The translations under genes and the position numbers were made by a program. A DNA stretch of 64,000 nucleotides from Mycobacterium seoulense (GTDB taxonomy: Bacteria; Actinomycetota; Actinomycetes; Mycobacteriales; Mycobacteriaceae), in NCBI RefSeq assembly GCF_010731595.1, contig NZ_AP022582.1, positions 3,658,001-3,722,000 on the forward strand, written 5' to 3'. This document shows, in pieces, positions 42,778 through 51,933 of the stretch (the stretch's first letter is position 1; the number at the start of each line of letters is the position of its first letter). The notes beneath the pieces were generated by a model. That model saw nothing but the letters and a program-made list of their open reading frames with translations, ran no database searches and had not been told where the DNA came from.

Positions 42778-43911
42778 TTGGATCTGGAACTGGACGAAGA
42801 GGCACTGGCGTTGCAGGCCGAGGTGCGGGACTTCCTGTCGGCCAACGCCGAGTCGATCCCGACGAAGTCCTACGACAACGCCGAAGGCTTCGCCCAGCAC
42901 CGGCATTGGGACCGAGTGCTGTTCGACGCCGGGCTGTCGGTCATCACGTGGCCCGAGAAGTACGGCGGCCGCGACGCACCGCTGCTGCACTGGGTGGTGT
43001 TCGAGGAGGAATACTTCCGCGCGGGCGCCCCCGGCCGCGCCAGCGCCAACGGCACCTCGATGCTCGCCCCGACGCTCTTCGCGCACGGTACCGAAGAGCA
43101 ACTGGACCGCATCCTGCCGAAAATGGCCAGTGGCGAACAGATCTGGGCGCAGGCATGGTCGGAACCGGAATCCGGCAGCGACCTGGCCTCGCTGCGGTCC
43201 ACCGCCACCAAGACCGACGGCGGCTGGCTGCTCAACGGGCAGAAGATCTGGAGTTCGCGCGCCCCGTTCGCCGAAATGGGCTTCGGGCTGTTCCGGTCGG
43301 ACCCGGGAGCCGAGCGGCACCACGGCCTGACCTACTTCATGTTCGACCTGAAGGCCAAGGGCGTCACCGTGCGACCCATCGTCCAGCTCGGCGGCGACAC
43401 CGGCTTCGGCGAGATCTTCCTCGACGACGTCTTCGTCCCCGACCACGACGTGATCGGCACGCCGAACGAGGGCTGGCGGGCAGCCATGAGCACATCGAGC
43501 AACGAGCGCGGCATGTCGCTGCGCAGCCCCGCCCGGTTCCTCGCGGCGGCGGAACGGCTGGTGGAACTGTGGAAGGACCGCGGCTCCCCCGCCGCGTCCG
43601 CCGACCGGGTCGCCGACGCGTGGATCAAGGCGCAGGCCTACCGACTGCAGACGTTCGGCACGGTGACCAGGCTTGCGGCCGGCGGTGAACTCGGCGCCGA
43701 ATCGTCGGTGACCAAGGTGTTCTGGTCGGACCTCGACGTGGCGATCCATCAGACGGCACTCGACATCCTCGGGGCCGACGGGGAGCTGGCCGGCGAGTGG
43801 ACCGACGGTCTGCTGTTCGCGCTGGGCGGCCCGATCTACGCCGGCACCAACGAAATTCAGCGCAACATCATCTCCGAACGACTGTTGGGCCTGCCCCGAG
43901 AGAAGAAGTGA
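42778..43911 (+). CDS. fadE31: Acyl-CoA dehydrogenase FadE31
   Basis: A 377-residue acyl-CoA dehydrogenase that is expected to form heterotetramers with FadE32 or FadE33 in C/D-ring catabolism. Typical segments are WAQAWSEPESGSDLASLRST (about residues 123-142), LLNGQKIWSSRAPFAEMGF and IYAGTNEIQRNIISERLLGLP. The TTG at 42778 gives a length equal to the tuberculosis protein; an upstream ATG at 42667 would overlap fadD3 by more than 100 bp and adds unrelated residues. It is coupled to fadE32 by a 4-bp overlap. Confidence 0.92.
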   Translation: MDLELDEEALALQAEVRDFLSANAESIPTKSYDNAEGFAQHRHWDRVLFDAGLSVITWPEKYGGRDAPLLHWVVFEEEYFRAGAPGRASANGTSMLAPTLFAHGTEEQLDRILPKMASGEQIWAQAWSEPESGSDLASLRSTATKTDGGWLLNGQKIWSSRAPFAEMGFGLFRSDPGAERHHGLTYFMFDLKAKGVTVRPIVQLGGDTGFGEIFLDDVFVPDHDVIGTPNEGWRAAMSTSSNERGMSLRSPARFLAAAERLVELWKDRGSPAASADRVADAWIKAQAYRLQTFGTVTRLAAGGELGAESSVTKVFWSDLDVAIHQTALDILGADGELAGEWTDGLLFALGGPIYAGTNEIQRNIISERLLGLPREKK

Positions 43912-44858
43912 CCGTGGAATTCCAACTGGACTCTCAGCAGCGCGACTTCGCGGCCAGCATCGATGCCGCGCTCGGCGCGGCCGACCTGCCCGCGGCGATC
44001 CGCGCGTGGTCCGCGGGCGACACCGCACCCGGCCGCAAGGTGTGGGGGCAGCTGGCCGACCTCGGCGTCACCGCCCTGGCGGTGCCCGAGAAGTTCGACG
44101 GCATCGAGGCGCACCCGGTCGACCTCGTCGTAGCCCTCGAACGCCTTGGCCGCTGGTGTGTGCCGGGGCCGGTGGCCGAATCCATCGCCGTGGCACCGGT
44201 TTTGCTTGCCCGCGACGACCAGGCCGAGCGCTGCGCCGCGCTGGCGTCGGGTGAGCTGATCGTCACCGTCGCGTTGCCGCCGCAGACGCCGCGCGCGGTG
44301 GACGCCGACACCGCCGGGCTGGTGCTGTTGGCCACCGCCGACGGTGTCGCCGAGGCGGCGCCAGGGGACCGGCACCAGTCGGTCGATCCCAGCCGGCCCC
44401 TCTACGACGTGACCGCGACCGGGCAGCCCTGGCAGGCGGACGTCCGGCGCGCCTACGAGTTCGGGGCGCTGGCCACCGCCGCACAGTTGGTCGGCGCGGC
44501 CGAGGCGCTGCTGCGCGACACGGTCGACTATGCCAAGCAGCGGGCGCAGTTCGGCCGGCTGATCGGTTCGTATCAGGCGATCAAGCACAAGCTCGCCGAC
44601 GTGCACATCGCCATCGAGCTGGCCCGGCCGCTCCTGTACGGCGCGGCCTTGTCGCTGGAGCCCCGGGACGTCAGCGCGGCCAAGGCGGCGGCGTCCGAGG
44701 CGAGCCTGCTGGCGGCCCGCTCGGCGCTGCAGACCCACGGGGCGATCGGGTTCACCCAGGAACACGACCTGTCGCTCTGGTTGCTGCGGGTGCAAGCATT
44801 GCGTTCGGCCTGGGGGACTCCCGAGGCGCATCGGCGGCGAGTGCTGGAGGCGCTGTGA
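43908..44858 (+). CDS. fadE32: Acyl-CoA dehydrogenase subunit FadE32
   Basis: A 316-residue short acyl-CoA-dehydrogenase-fold protein, the partner type of the heteromeric enzymes. The C-terminal part carries YAKQRAQFGRLIGSYQAIKH and LQTHGAIGFTQEHDLSLWLL; the N-terminal domain is shorter than in FadE31. The start is GTG 43908, which overlaps the fadE31 stop; a second GTG two codons on (43914) is also possible. The fadE33 GTG overlaps its stop by 4 bp. Confidence 0.9.
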   Translation: MTVEFQLDSQQRDFAASIDAALGAADLPAAIRAWSAGDTAPGRKVWGQLADLGVTALAVPEKFDGIEAHPVDLVVALERLGRWCVPGPVAESIAVAPVLLARDDQAERCAALASGELIVTVALPPQTPRAVDADTAGLVLLATADGVAEAAPGDRHQSVDPSRPLYDVTATGQPWQADVRRAYEFGALATAAQLVGAAEALLRDTVDYAKQRAQFGRLIGSYQAIKHKLADVHIAIELARPLLYGAALSLEPRDVSAAKAAASEASLLAARSALQTHGAIGFTQEHDLSLWLLRVQALRSAWGTPEAHRRRVLEAL

Positions 44859-45805
44859 GCGAAGAACGGGAGATGCTGCGGCAGACCGTCGCGGCCCTGC
44901 TGGCCAAGCACGCGAACCCGGCGGCGGTGCGCGCGGCGATGGAGTCCGACCGCGGCTACGACGAGTCGCTGTGGCAGCTGTTGTGCGAGCAGGTGGGCGC
45001 CGCGGCGCTGGTCATCCCGGAGGAACTGGGCGGCGCGGGCGGCGAACTGGCCGACGCCGCAACGGTTTTGCAGGAGCTGGGCCGGGCGCTGGTGCCTTCC
45101 CCGCTGCTGGGCACCACGCTGGCCGAGCTGGCCCTGCTGTCCGCGCCCGAGCCCGACGCCGAGACGCTGGGCGGCCTCGCCGAGGGCACCTCGATCGGCG
45201 CCCTGGTGCTCGACGCCGACTACGTGGTCAACGGCGACATCGCCGACGTCGTGGTCGCCGTCGACGGCGGTCGGCTCAGCCGGTGGACCCGATTCGGCGC
45301 CGAGCCCGTCGCCACCATGGACCCGACCCGGCGACTCGCACGGCTGAAGGCTGAGGAGGCCGAACCGATCGGCCCCGACCCCGGCGTCGCCGCCAGCGCG
45401 GCCATCCTGCTGGCCGCCGAGCAGATCGGCGCCGCCGAACGCTGCCTGGAGCTCACCGTCGAATACGCCAAGAACAGAGTGCAATTCGGCCGGCCGATCG
45501 GCAGTTTCCAGGCCCTCAAACACCGGATGGCCGACCTGTACGTCACGGTCGCCGCGGCGAAGGCCGTCGTTGCGGACGCATGCAACCAGCCCACCCCGAC
45601 CAATGCGGCCACGGCGCGACTCGCCGCCACCGAGGCGCTGTGCGCCGCGGCCGCCGAAGGCATCCAACTGCACGGCGGGATCGCGATCACCTGGGAACAC
45701 GACATGCACCTGTACTTCAAACGCGCCCACGGCAGCGCGCACCTGCTCGACACACCGCGGGAACTCCTCACGCGACTGGAAGCCGAGGTGCTCGAAACGT
45801 CGTGA
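44855..45805 (+). CDS. fadE33: Acyl-CoA dehydrogenase subunit FadE33
   Basis: A 316-residue paralogue of FadE32 that also lacks the full N-terminal domain; known to pair with FadE31. The flavin/CoA region is VEYAKNRVQFGRPIGSFQAL and the C-terminal catalytic-fold helix is IQLHGGIAITWEHDMHLYFK. The GTG start overlaps the fadE32 stop, and its own stop overlaps the aspB GTG, giving a continuous fadE31-32-33-aspB unit. Confidence 0.9.
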   Translation: MSEEREMLRQTVAALLAKHANPAAVRAAMESDRGYDESLWQLLCEQVGAAALVIPEELGGAGGELADAATVLQELGRALVPSPLLGTTLAELALLSAPEPDAETLGGLAEGTSIGALVLDADYVVNGDIADVVVAVDGGRLSRWTRFGAEPVATMDPTRRLARLKAEEAEPIGPDPGVAASAAILLAAEQIGAAERCLELTVEYAKNRVQFGRPIGSFQALKHRMADLYVTVAAAKAVVADACNQPTPTNAATARLAATEALCAAAAEGIQLHGGIAITWEHDMHLYFKRAHGSAHLLDTPRELLTRLEAEVLETS

Positions 45806-46959
45806 ACGACCACGTCGCGCTGCGCGCCGCCATCCCGCCCTTCTATGTGATGGACGTGTGGCTGGCGGCCGCGGAGCGCCAGCGCAGCCACGGCGATCTG
45901 GTGAACCTGTCGGCCGGCCAGCCCAGCGTGGGAGCGCCGGAGCCGGTGCGCGCGGCCGCGGCCGCCGCCCTGCACCTGGGCGAGCTGGGCTACTCCGTGA
46001 CGCTCGGCATCCCCGAGCTGCGCGCGGCGATCGCGGCGGATTACCAACGGCAGCACGGGCTTCGCGTCGAGCCCGACGACGTGGTGGTCACCACGGGTTC
46101 CTCGGGCGGATTCCTGCTCGCCTTCCTGGCGTGCTTCGACGCCGGTGACCGGGTCGCGCTGGCCAGCCCCGGCTATCCGTGCTACCGAAACATCCTGTCC
46201 GCGTTGGGATGTGAGGTGGTCGAGATTCCATGCGGACCGCGGACCCGCTTCCAGCCCACCGTGGGAATGCTCGACGAACTCGACCCGCCCGTGCAGGGCG
46301 TGATCGTCGCCAGCCCGGCCAACCCCACCGGAACGGTGATAGCGCCGGCGGAGTTGGCCGCAATCGCGTCGTGGTGCGAAGCGTCCGGGGTGCGGCTGAT
46401 CAGCGACGAGGTCTACCACGGCCTGGTCTACGAGGGCGCGCCGCCGACCAGCTGCGCCTGGCAGACGTCGCGAGACGCCGTGGTGGTCAACAGCTTTTCG
46501 AAGTATTACGCGATGACGGGCTGGCGGCTGGGCTGGATGCTGGTGCCGCCCCCGCTGTTGCGAGCGGTGGACCGCCTGACCGGCAACTTCACCATCTGCC
46601 CGCCGGTGCTGTCGCAGATCGCCGGGGTGGCGGCCTTCACCCCGGAGGCGACCGCCGAAGCCGAGGGCAACCTGCAGCACTACGCGACCAACCGCGCGCT
46701 GCTGCTGGACGGGCTGCGCGAAATCGGCATCGACCGGCTGGCCCCCACCGATGGCGCGTTCTACGTCTACGCAGACGTGTCGGACCGCACCGACGACTCG
46801 CTCGCGTTCTGCGAGAAACTGTTGCACGACACCGGCGTTGCCATCGCGCCGGGCATCGATTTCGATGTCACGCACGGCAATTCCTTCGTCCGGTTCTCGT
46901 TCGCCGGGCCGACGGGCGACATCGAAGAGGCCCTCCGGCGGATCGGCCCCTGGCTCTAG
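45802..46959 (+). CDS. aspB: Class I PLP-dependent aminotransferase AspB
   Basis: A 385-residue fold-type I aminotransferase (388 in the tuberculosis AspB). The PLP-binding lysine is K234 in VVNSFSKYYAMTGWRLGW; the phosphate/pyridine contacts are TTGSSGGFLLAF and ISDEVYHGLVYEG. The amino-acid substrate is not fixed by the sequence, and its role in sterol breakdown is unclear; it may use a keto acid released from the rings. The GTG at 45802 overlaps the fadE33 stop. The 3' end overlaps the convergent nat gene by 3 bp. Confidence 0.88.
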   Translation: MNDHVALRAAIPPFYVMDVWLAAAERQRSHGDLVNLSAGQPSVGAPEPVRAAAAAALHLGELGYSVTLGIPELRAAIAADYQRQHGLRVEPDDVVVTTGSSGGFLLAFLACFDAGDRVALASPGYPCYRNILSALGCEVVEIPCGPRTRFQPTVGMLDELDPPVQGVIVASPANPTGTVIAPAELAAIASWCEASGVRLISDEVYHGLVYEGAPPTSCAWQTSRDAVVVNSFSKYYAMTGWRLGWMLVPPPLLRAVDRLTGNFTICPPVLSQIAGVAAFTPEATAEAEGNLQHYATNRALLLDGLREIGIDRLAPTDGAFYVYADVSDRTDDSLAFCEKLLHDTGVAIAPGIDFDVTHGNSFVRFSFAGPTGDIEEALRRIGPWL

Positions 46960-47786
46960 GCGTCCAGGATCCTGTCCAGGCACGCCTCGAGCGCGCCGCG
47001 GCCGGCGACGTCGGACACGTTGATGCCGAACGTGTCTCTGAGGGTGTCGACCACCGCCGCCGCGTCGTCGAGGCGGATCTTCTCGCTGGCATCGGCGCGG
47101 TGGATGGCCAGGTTCCGGCCGGCCAGGTTCAGTCGGGCGTCCCCGGTGACGCGCGCGGCCGTCAGGGCGGTCACGAAATGCGACGAGGGATGCGTCGAGA
47201 CGAACCAGCTGCCCACCTGCAGGTCGATGTCGGGCGCGGTACGGGTGCCGAACTCGTAGAGCGGCTGCCACTCGCCGCGGACCTGGGCCTGCAACACCAG
47301 GCCATCGCCGCGGTCCTCCAGCCGGTAGGGCTCGTGCGTCGTCTGCTGCACGCTGCCGGTCTCGATGCGCAGGGGCGAGGTCGGGGTCATCCCGCCGAAG
47401 CCCACGTCGACCAGGTAAACACCGTGCGAGGCGGGGAACGTCACTGCCAACACGGTGTGGGTTTGCGGCGGTGACGGCGAGTCGGGCGGCCGCATCCACA
47501 CCACCCGGCCGGCCAGTCGCCGAACCCGGAAGCCGAGCTCGGCCAGCACGTAGCCCATCAAGCCGTTGTGCTCGTAGCAATAGCCGCCGCGGCCCCGCTG
47601 AACCAGCTTGCCGGCCAGGGCGCCCGGGCTCAGGTCGTCGACCGGCACCCCCATCACCGGATCGAGGTTCTCGAAGGGAATCGCTTGGGTGTGCGCGCTG
47701 ACCAAGGCCCGGAGTACCTCGAGGTTGGGCGCCGCGGGGCCGCCATAGCCGATGCGATCGAAGTACTCGCCCAGATTCAGCGTCAT
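46956..47786 (-). CDS. nat: Arylamine N-acetyltransferase NAT
   Basis: A 276-residue NAT with the full cysteine-histidine-aspartate triad: C70 in RGGYCYEHNG, H110 in PQTHTVLAV and D127 in YLVDVGFGG. Mycobacterial NAT transfers acetyl or propionyl groups from CoA to amines such as isoniazid, and is located in the sterol cluster, where it may use propionyl-CoA. The ATG at 47784-47786 is taken; an upstream in-frame start would overlap the divergent gene. In M. tuberculosis nat is followed by hsaBCDA; here about 4.6 kb of other genes lie between. Confidence 0.94.
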   Translation of the reverse strand: MTLNLGEYFDRIGYGGPAAPNLEVLRALVSAHTQAIPFENLDPVMGVPVDDLSPGALAGKLVQRGRGGYCYEHNGLMGYVLAELGFRVRRLAGRVVWMRPPDSPSPPQTHTVLAVTFPASHGVYLVDVGFGGMTPTSPLRIETGSVQQTTHEPYRLEDRGDGLVLQAQVRGEWQPLYEFGTRTAPDIDLQVGSWFVSTHPSSHFVTALTAARVTGDARLNLAGRNLAIHRADASEKIRLDDAAAVVDTLRDTFGINVSDVAGRGALEACLDRILDA

Positions 47787-47877
47787 GAAGCCATTCTGCT
47801 GCCCACGCCATTGACAGGCGTGCGACGCCCGGCAACGGGTATGCCATTCGGCAGCCCAGTAACGCGAAGGAGGAGCC

Positions 47878-48483
47878 TTGACCGACATCGACCTCTACCT
47901 CGATCCAGTCTGTCCGTTCTCCTGGGTGACGGCGCGCTGGCTGCGCGACGCGGCGCGGTCGGCGCACACGCCGGTCGCCCTGCGGCAGATGAGCCTGGCG
48001 GTGCTCAACGAGGGCCAGGACGCGGAGAACGCCGAACAACAACACATGATGGAGCGGTCCACGCGGCTGGGAAGGCTGTTCGCCGCGGCCGTCGCCGAAC
48101 ACGGACCCGGGGCGTTCGCGGGTCTCTACGACTCGATAGGTGGGCGCATCCACGTGCGCCGGGACGAACTCGATGCGTCAGCGATCCGCGACGCCCTCGC
48201 CGAGAACGGCCTCGAGGAACGGCTCGCCGAAACGCTCGACGACGGCGACTTCGACGAGGCGGTGAGGCGGGCGCACCAGGCCAGCCAGGATGCCCTGGGC
48301 GACGAGGCCGGCAGCCCGATCATCGCTGTCGACGGCCGCGCGTTCTCCGGACCGGTCCTGACCCGGGCCCCGAACGCGCACGACGGTGTTCGGCTGCTCG
48401 AAGCCGTGCTCACCGTGGCCGGCGTTCCCGAATTCGCCGCGCTGCAACGGCCGTACCAGGGTCCCCCGACCATCGACGGCTGA
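47878..48483 (+). CDS. DsbA-like mycothiol-reductase-type protein with CPFS motif
   Basis: A 201-residue DsbA-fold protein resembling the mycothiol-dependent reductase Rv2466c. The active-site segment is DPVCPFSWVTARWL (C12, S15), where the relative has CPWC, so only the N-terminal cysteine is present. Other shared text includes RQMSLAVLNE and GSPIIAVDGRAFSGPVL. The start is a TTG with AAGGAGGAG just upstream. It is divergent from nat. A one-cysteine site suggests a mycothiol-glutaredoxin-like or nitroreductase mechanism rather than disulfide exchange; this is inference. Confidence 0.8.
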   Translation: MTDIDLYLDPVCPFSWVTARWLRDAARSAHTPVALRQMSLAVLNEGQDAENAEQQHMMERSTRLGRLFAAAVAEHGPGAFAGLYDSIGGRIHVRRDELDASAIRDALAENGLEERLAETLDDGDFDEAVRRAHQASQDALGDEAGSPIIAVDGRAFSGPVLTRAPNAHDGVRLLEAVLTVAGVPEFAALQRPYQGPPTIDG

Positions 48484-48635
48484 GCCCGCGACCCCGCACC
48501 CCGCCGGCTAACTCTTCCGGCTGGCGATCGTTGCCCTGGTACACCAAGGTGGCCGAAAGGCACACCGGCGCGGTTCTGAGCGCTTAATCTTGAGCTCGCC
48601 CGTCACATATTTCGCGGAGGGTCGAGCGCCAGCAA

Positions 48636-51600
48636 ATGCCTGAAGAGCCACGTTCCGACAATGTCGCACCCGTACCGAGCGGCATCGCCGCGGAGCTGGC
48701 GGCCGCGGGGTTCGAGGACGCGCGCCAAGTAGCCAGGGGCGGCGCGGGGGTCATCTACTGCTGCTACGAGACCGCCCTCGGGCGAAGCGTTGCGGTCAAG
48801 GTGCTCCCGTCGCACATCGACGACGACAGCCGGGAACGGTTCCTTCGCGAGGGGTACGCGATGGGCGGGCTCTCCGGGCATCCGAACATCGTCAACATCC
48901 TGCGGGTCGGTGTCACGGCGAGCGGCAAGCCCTACATCGTGATGCCTTACCACTCGGCCGATTCGCTGGCGGTCCGGCTGCGCCGCGAAGGTCCGGTGCC
49001 CTGGCCCGAGGCGTTGCACATCGGCGTAAAGCTCTGCGGCGCACTGGAAACCGCGCACCGGACCGGAACCTTGCACCGCGACATCAAGCCGGCGAACATC
49101 CTCGTCAACGATTACGGCGAGCCGCAGCTGAGCGATTTCGGAATCGCCCACATCGAAGGCGGGTACGAGACGGCGACCGGGTTCTTCTCCGGCACGATCG
49201 ATTTCACCGCCCCGGAGGTGATGACGGGCAACCCGGCGACCGTGGCCTCCGACATGTATTCGCTTGGCGCCACGCTGTACGCGCTCATCGCGGGCAATGC
49301 CGCGCACGAGCGCAAGAAGGGTGAGGACCTGATCGCGCAGTATCTGCGGATCAGCACCACCGGGGTCCCGGACATGCGTCCCGACGGCATCCCCGACGCG
49401 GTGTGCTCGGCGATCGAGAGGGCGATGTCGATCGACCCGGCCGAGCGGCCAGCGTCGGCCGAGGAGTTCGGCCGCGAGTTGCAGGCCGCCCAGCGCCGCA
49501 ACGGTCTGAAACCCGACGCGATGGCCATCACCGGACGGCCCTCCGCCGTGGCGGCGGATGTCCCGTATGCCGCCCCGGCCCCACCCGGCGGCCACAGCGA
49601 GGTGGCGCGGCCGCCCGCCCCGAACACGGCGAGCATGCCCGCCCCGCCACGGCTGCCGACCGGGCACGACGATCCGACCTCCGCCATCAGCGCCCCGATC
49701 GACCACGGGCTTCAGACCGCGGCTTTGCCGCAGTCGGGGCCCGCCGAGCTGTCCGAGGCGGCCAGCCTGCTGCGCGGAGTGCACGGGTCGCCGACGCAAC
49801 CCAAGGTGCCCCCGCCCGGGAGCACCGCACCATCGGGCGGGGCCCAGGGACCACCGCGGGGCGGGAACCGGGCTCGGGTGGCCGCGTGGTTCGCGGAGCC
49901 GGGCAAGAAGCGAAACCGCATCGCGTTGGCGGCCGGCGCGGTAGCCCTGGTCGTGCTGTTGGTGATCGGTGGTGTCTATTTCGCGCTTTCGCCCGACGAC
50001 AACGCCGGTTCGAAGGGCGCTTCCGGACAACCGACCGCGCAGCCGCCCATGCAGTGGAAGCCGATCACCAACGCACGCATTTCGCGGGACGCGGCGGCCA
50101 CCACGCAGGCCGACGGCACGATCTGGATCTTCGGCGGGATCCGCAGCGACGGTGGCCTCACCGGGGTGCAGGAGGGGTATGACCCCGTCATCGACAGCTG
50201 GAAGGTCGGCGACGACCTGCCGGTCCCCGTTTCGCACGCGATGGCCGTCACCTGGCAGGGCAACCCCGTCGTGCTCGGCGGCTGGAAGTCCGAGGGCGGC
50301 AAAAACGTGGCGAGCGACCAGGTTTGGCGGGTCATCAACAGCCGCTGGGTCGAGCTTCCGCACCTGTTGCAGCCCCGGGCGGCCGCGGCGGCCGCCGTGG
50401 TGGGCGACCGCCTGGTCGTTACGGGCGGCGTCGACGCGAGCGGCGCGCTGCTGAACACCACCGAGGTGTTCGACGGCAACGCCTGGACCCTCGGCGCGCC
50501 CATCCCGACCCCGCGGCGAATGCTGGCGGCGGCCTCGGACGGCAAGCTGATCTACACCGTGGGCGGCGCCGACGGCGCCGGGGACCTGGCGACGGTCGAG
50601 GCCTACGACCCGGGCGCGAAAGCGTGGACGCCGCTGCCCGCGCTGAGCCAGCCGCGCAGCGATTTCGGTGTGGCCATCGTCGACGGGCGTCTGGTCGCGG
50701 CCGGGGGCATGTCGGCGGGACAAGTCCTCAAGAGCGTCGCCGCGTTCGACCTGATGACCAAGACGTGGTCCGGACTGCCCGACATGATGACCCCGCGCCA
50801 CGGCATGGCGGTCGACGCCGTGGAGAAGTCCGTGTACGCGATCGGCGGGTCGACCGCCCCCGGGGACGGCCAGCTCACCTCGTCGGCCGAGGCGCTCAAA
50901 CTGCCGCCCCGCAGGATCCAGCCCGCGGCGCAATGGCGCTCGCTGCCCGACGCGCCGACCCCCCGGCTGATGATGGCCTGGGCCGTGCAGGGCGACAAGA
51001 TCTGGATCCTGGGCGGCCTGCGCAACGGCGCCGCGCTGCAGACCGTCGAGAGCTACGACCCGCGCACCGGCGCCTGGCAGACCGGGCCGCCGCTGCCCAT
51101 CCCGCTGCATCACGCTACGGCGGCGACCTATCGCGGCGAAGTCGTGGTGCTCGGCGGCGCGAGCGATCAACTCGCCGACGCGTCCGACAAGGTGTTCGCG
51201 CTGCGCGGCGGCAACTGGGTCGAACTGCCGCATCTCACCCACGCGCGCGCGGCCCCTGCCGCGGCGGTGGTGGGTGACAAGCTCGTCGCGGTCGGCGGCC
51301 AGAACGCCAAGCAACTCGTTCCGCAGACCGAGGTCTTCGACGGCAATTCGTGGAAGGACGCCGCCGACATGCCCACGCCGCGCGAACACCTGGCCGCGGT
51401 GTCGGACGGCACCTACGTGTACGCGATCGGCGGGCGGTTCCTCTCCGCCGACAAGAACTCCGCGGCGAACGAGCGGTTCGACCCGCAGTCGGGCGCCTGG
51501 ACCAAGCTGGTGGGCATGCCGACCCCGCGGGGGAGCTACGGCGCGACCTACCTCGACGGCCGCATCGTGGTGGCCGGTGGCGAGGAACCGACGATGGTGC

Positions 51601-51782
51601 TGAACGTGGTCGAGATGTACGACATCGCCGACGGGAAATGGAGCACGTTGCCCCCGATGCCGACCGCGCGGCATGCCGAGGTGGTGGCGACGGTCGGAAA
51701 CACGGTCTACTGCATCGGCGGGGCGAACCGGCCGACCCACGAGGGTCCGATCGCCACCGTCGAGGCGCTCGACTTCATGTAA
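48636..51782 (+). CDS. Membrane Ser/Thr protein kinase with a double Kelch beta-propeller
   Basis: A 1048-residue receptor-like kinase. Residues 25-285 form a Hanks-type kinase very similar to the kinase domain of mycobacterial PknK: glycine loop GGAGVIY, K55 in VAVKV, HRD at 147-149 (GTLHRDIKPANIL), DFG at 167-169 and the activation segment to APE. A proline-rich linker (about 290-425) follows. One transmembrane segment (about 429-450) would put the C-terminal 570 residues outside the cell. These hold 12 Kelch-like blades, each ending in a GG (for example IWILGG, VVLGG, YAIGG), in two groups of six. The ligand is unknown. No KstR site is seen; the 151-bp upstream gap has no clear feature. 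Confidence 0.88.
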   Translation: MPEEPRSDNVAPVPSGIAAELAAAGFEDARQVARGGAGVIYCCYETALGRSVAVKVLPSHIDDDSRERFLREGYAMGGLSGHPNIVNILRVGVTASGKPYIVMPYHSADSLAVRLRREGPVPWPEALHIGVKLCGALETAHRTGTLHRDIKPANILVNDYGEPQLSDFGIAHIEGGYETATGFFSGTIDFTAPEVMTGNPATVASDMYSLGATLYALIAGNAAHERKKGEDLIAQYLRISTTGVPDMRPDGIPDAVCSAIERAMSIDPAERPASAEEFGRELQAAQRRNGLKPDAMAITGRPSAVAADVPYAAPAPPGGHSEVARPPAPNTASMPAPPRLPTGHDDPTSAISAPIDHGLQTAALPQSGPAELSEAASLLRGVHGSPTQPKVPPPGSTAPSGGAQGPPRGGNRARVAAWFAEPGKKRNRIALAAGAVALVVLLVIGGVYFALSPDDNAGSKGASGQPTAQPPMQWKPITNARISRDAAATTQADGTIWIFGGIRSDGGLTGVQEGYDPVIDSWKVGDDLPVPVSHAMAVTWQGNPVVLGGWKSEGGKNVASDQVWRVINSRWVELPHLLQPRAAAAAAVVGDRLVVTGGVDASGALLNTTEVFDGNAWTLGAPIPTPRRMLAAASDGKLIYTVGGADGAGDLATVEAYDPGAKAWTPLPALSQPRSDFGVAIVDGRLVAAGGMSAGQVLKSVAAFDLMTKTWSGLPDMMTPRHGMAVDAVEKSVYAIGGSTAPGDGQLTSSAEALKLPPRRIQPAAQWRSLPDAPTPRLMMAWAVQGDKIWILGGLRNGAALQTVESYDPRTGAWQTGPPLPIPLHHATAATYRGEVVVLGGASDQLADASDKVFALRGGNWVELPHLTHARAAPAAAVVGDKLVAVGGQNAKQLVPQTEVFDGNSWKDAADMPTPREHLAAVSDGTYVYAIGGRFLSADKNSAANERFDPQSGAWTKLVGMPTPRGSYGATYLDGRIVVAGGEEPTMVLNVVEMYDIADGKWSTLPPMPTARHAEVVATVGNTVYCIGGANRPTHEGPIATVEALDFM

Positions 51783-51933
51783 TCGGCTGTCCGCGCTGCT
51801 GAAGGAATTCGAGCGCGTCGCAGCCGAACCGAACCAGCCCGCTGCCGCGCCGTTGTTTTACTTGCGCCAGATACGGGGATCCCACTACGAACCAACGTTC
51901 AACGCCGGACGAAAACCGACCTGATGGGAGCCG

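Noticed and set aside
45220..48153. A 977-codon open frame on the minus strand across fadE33, aspB and nat
   Set aside because: It overlaps well-supported genes on both strands and its translation has no recognisable domain; a composition artefact.
48484..48635. Rho-independent terminator in the gap before the kinase gene
   Set aside because: A short GCCGG/CCGGC stem is present near 48502-48520 but there is no T-run, and such stems are common at this GC content.
48603..51740. A 1045-codon open frame antisense to the Kelch kinase gene
   Set aside because: It mirrors the kinase gene codon for codon, its translation is low-complexity and Arg/His/Pro-rich, and shows no domain. Long antisense frames are expected at this GC content.
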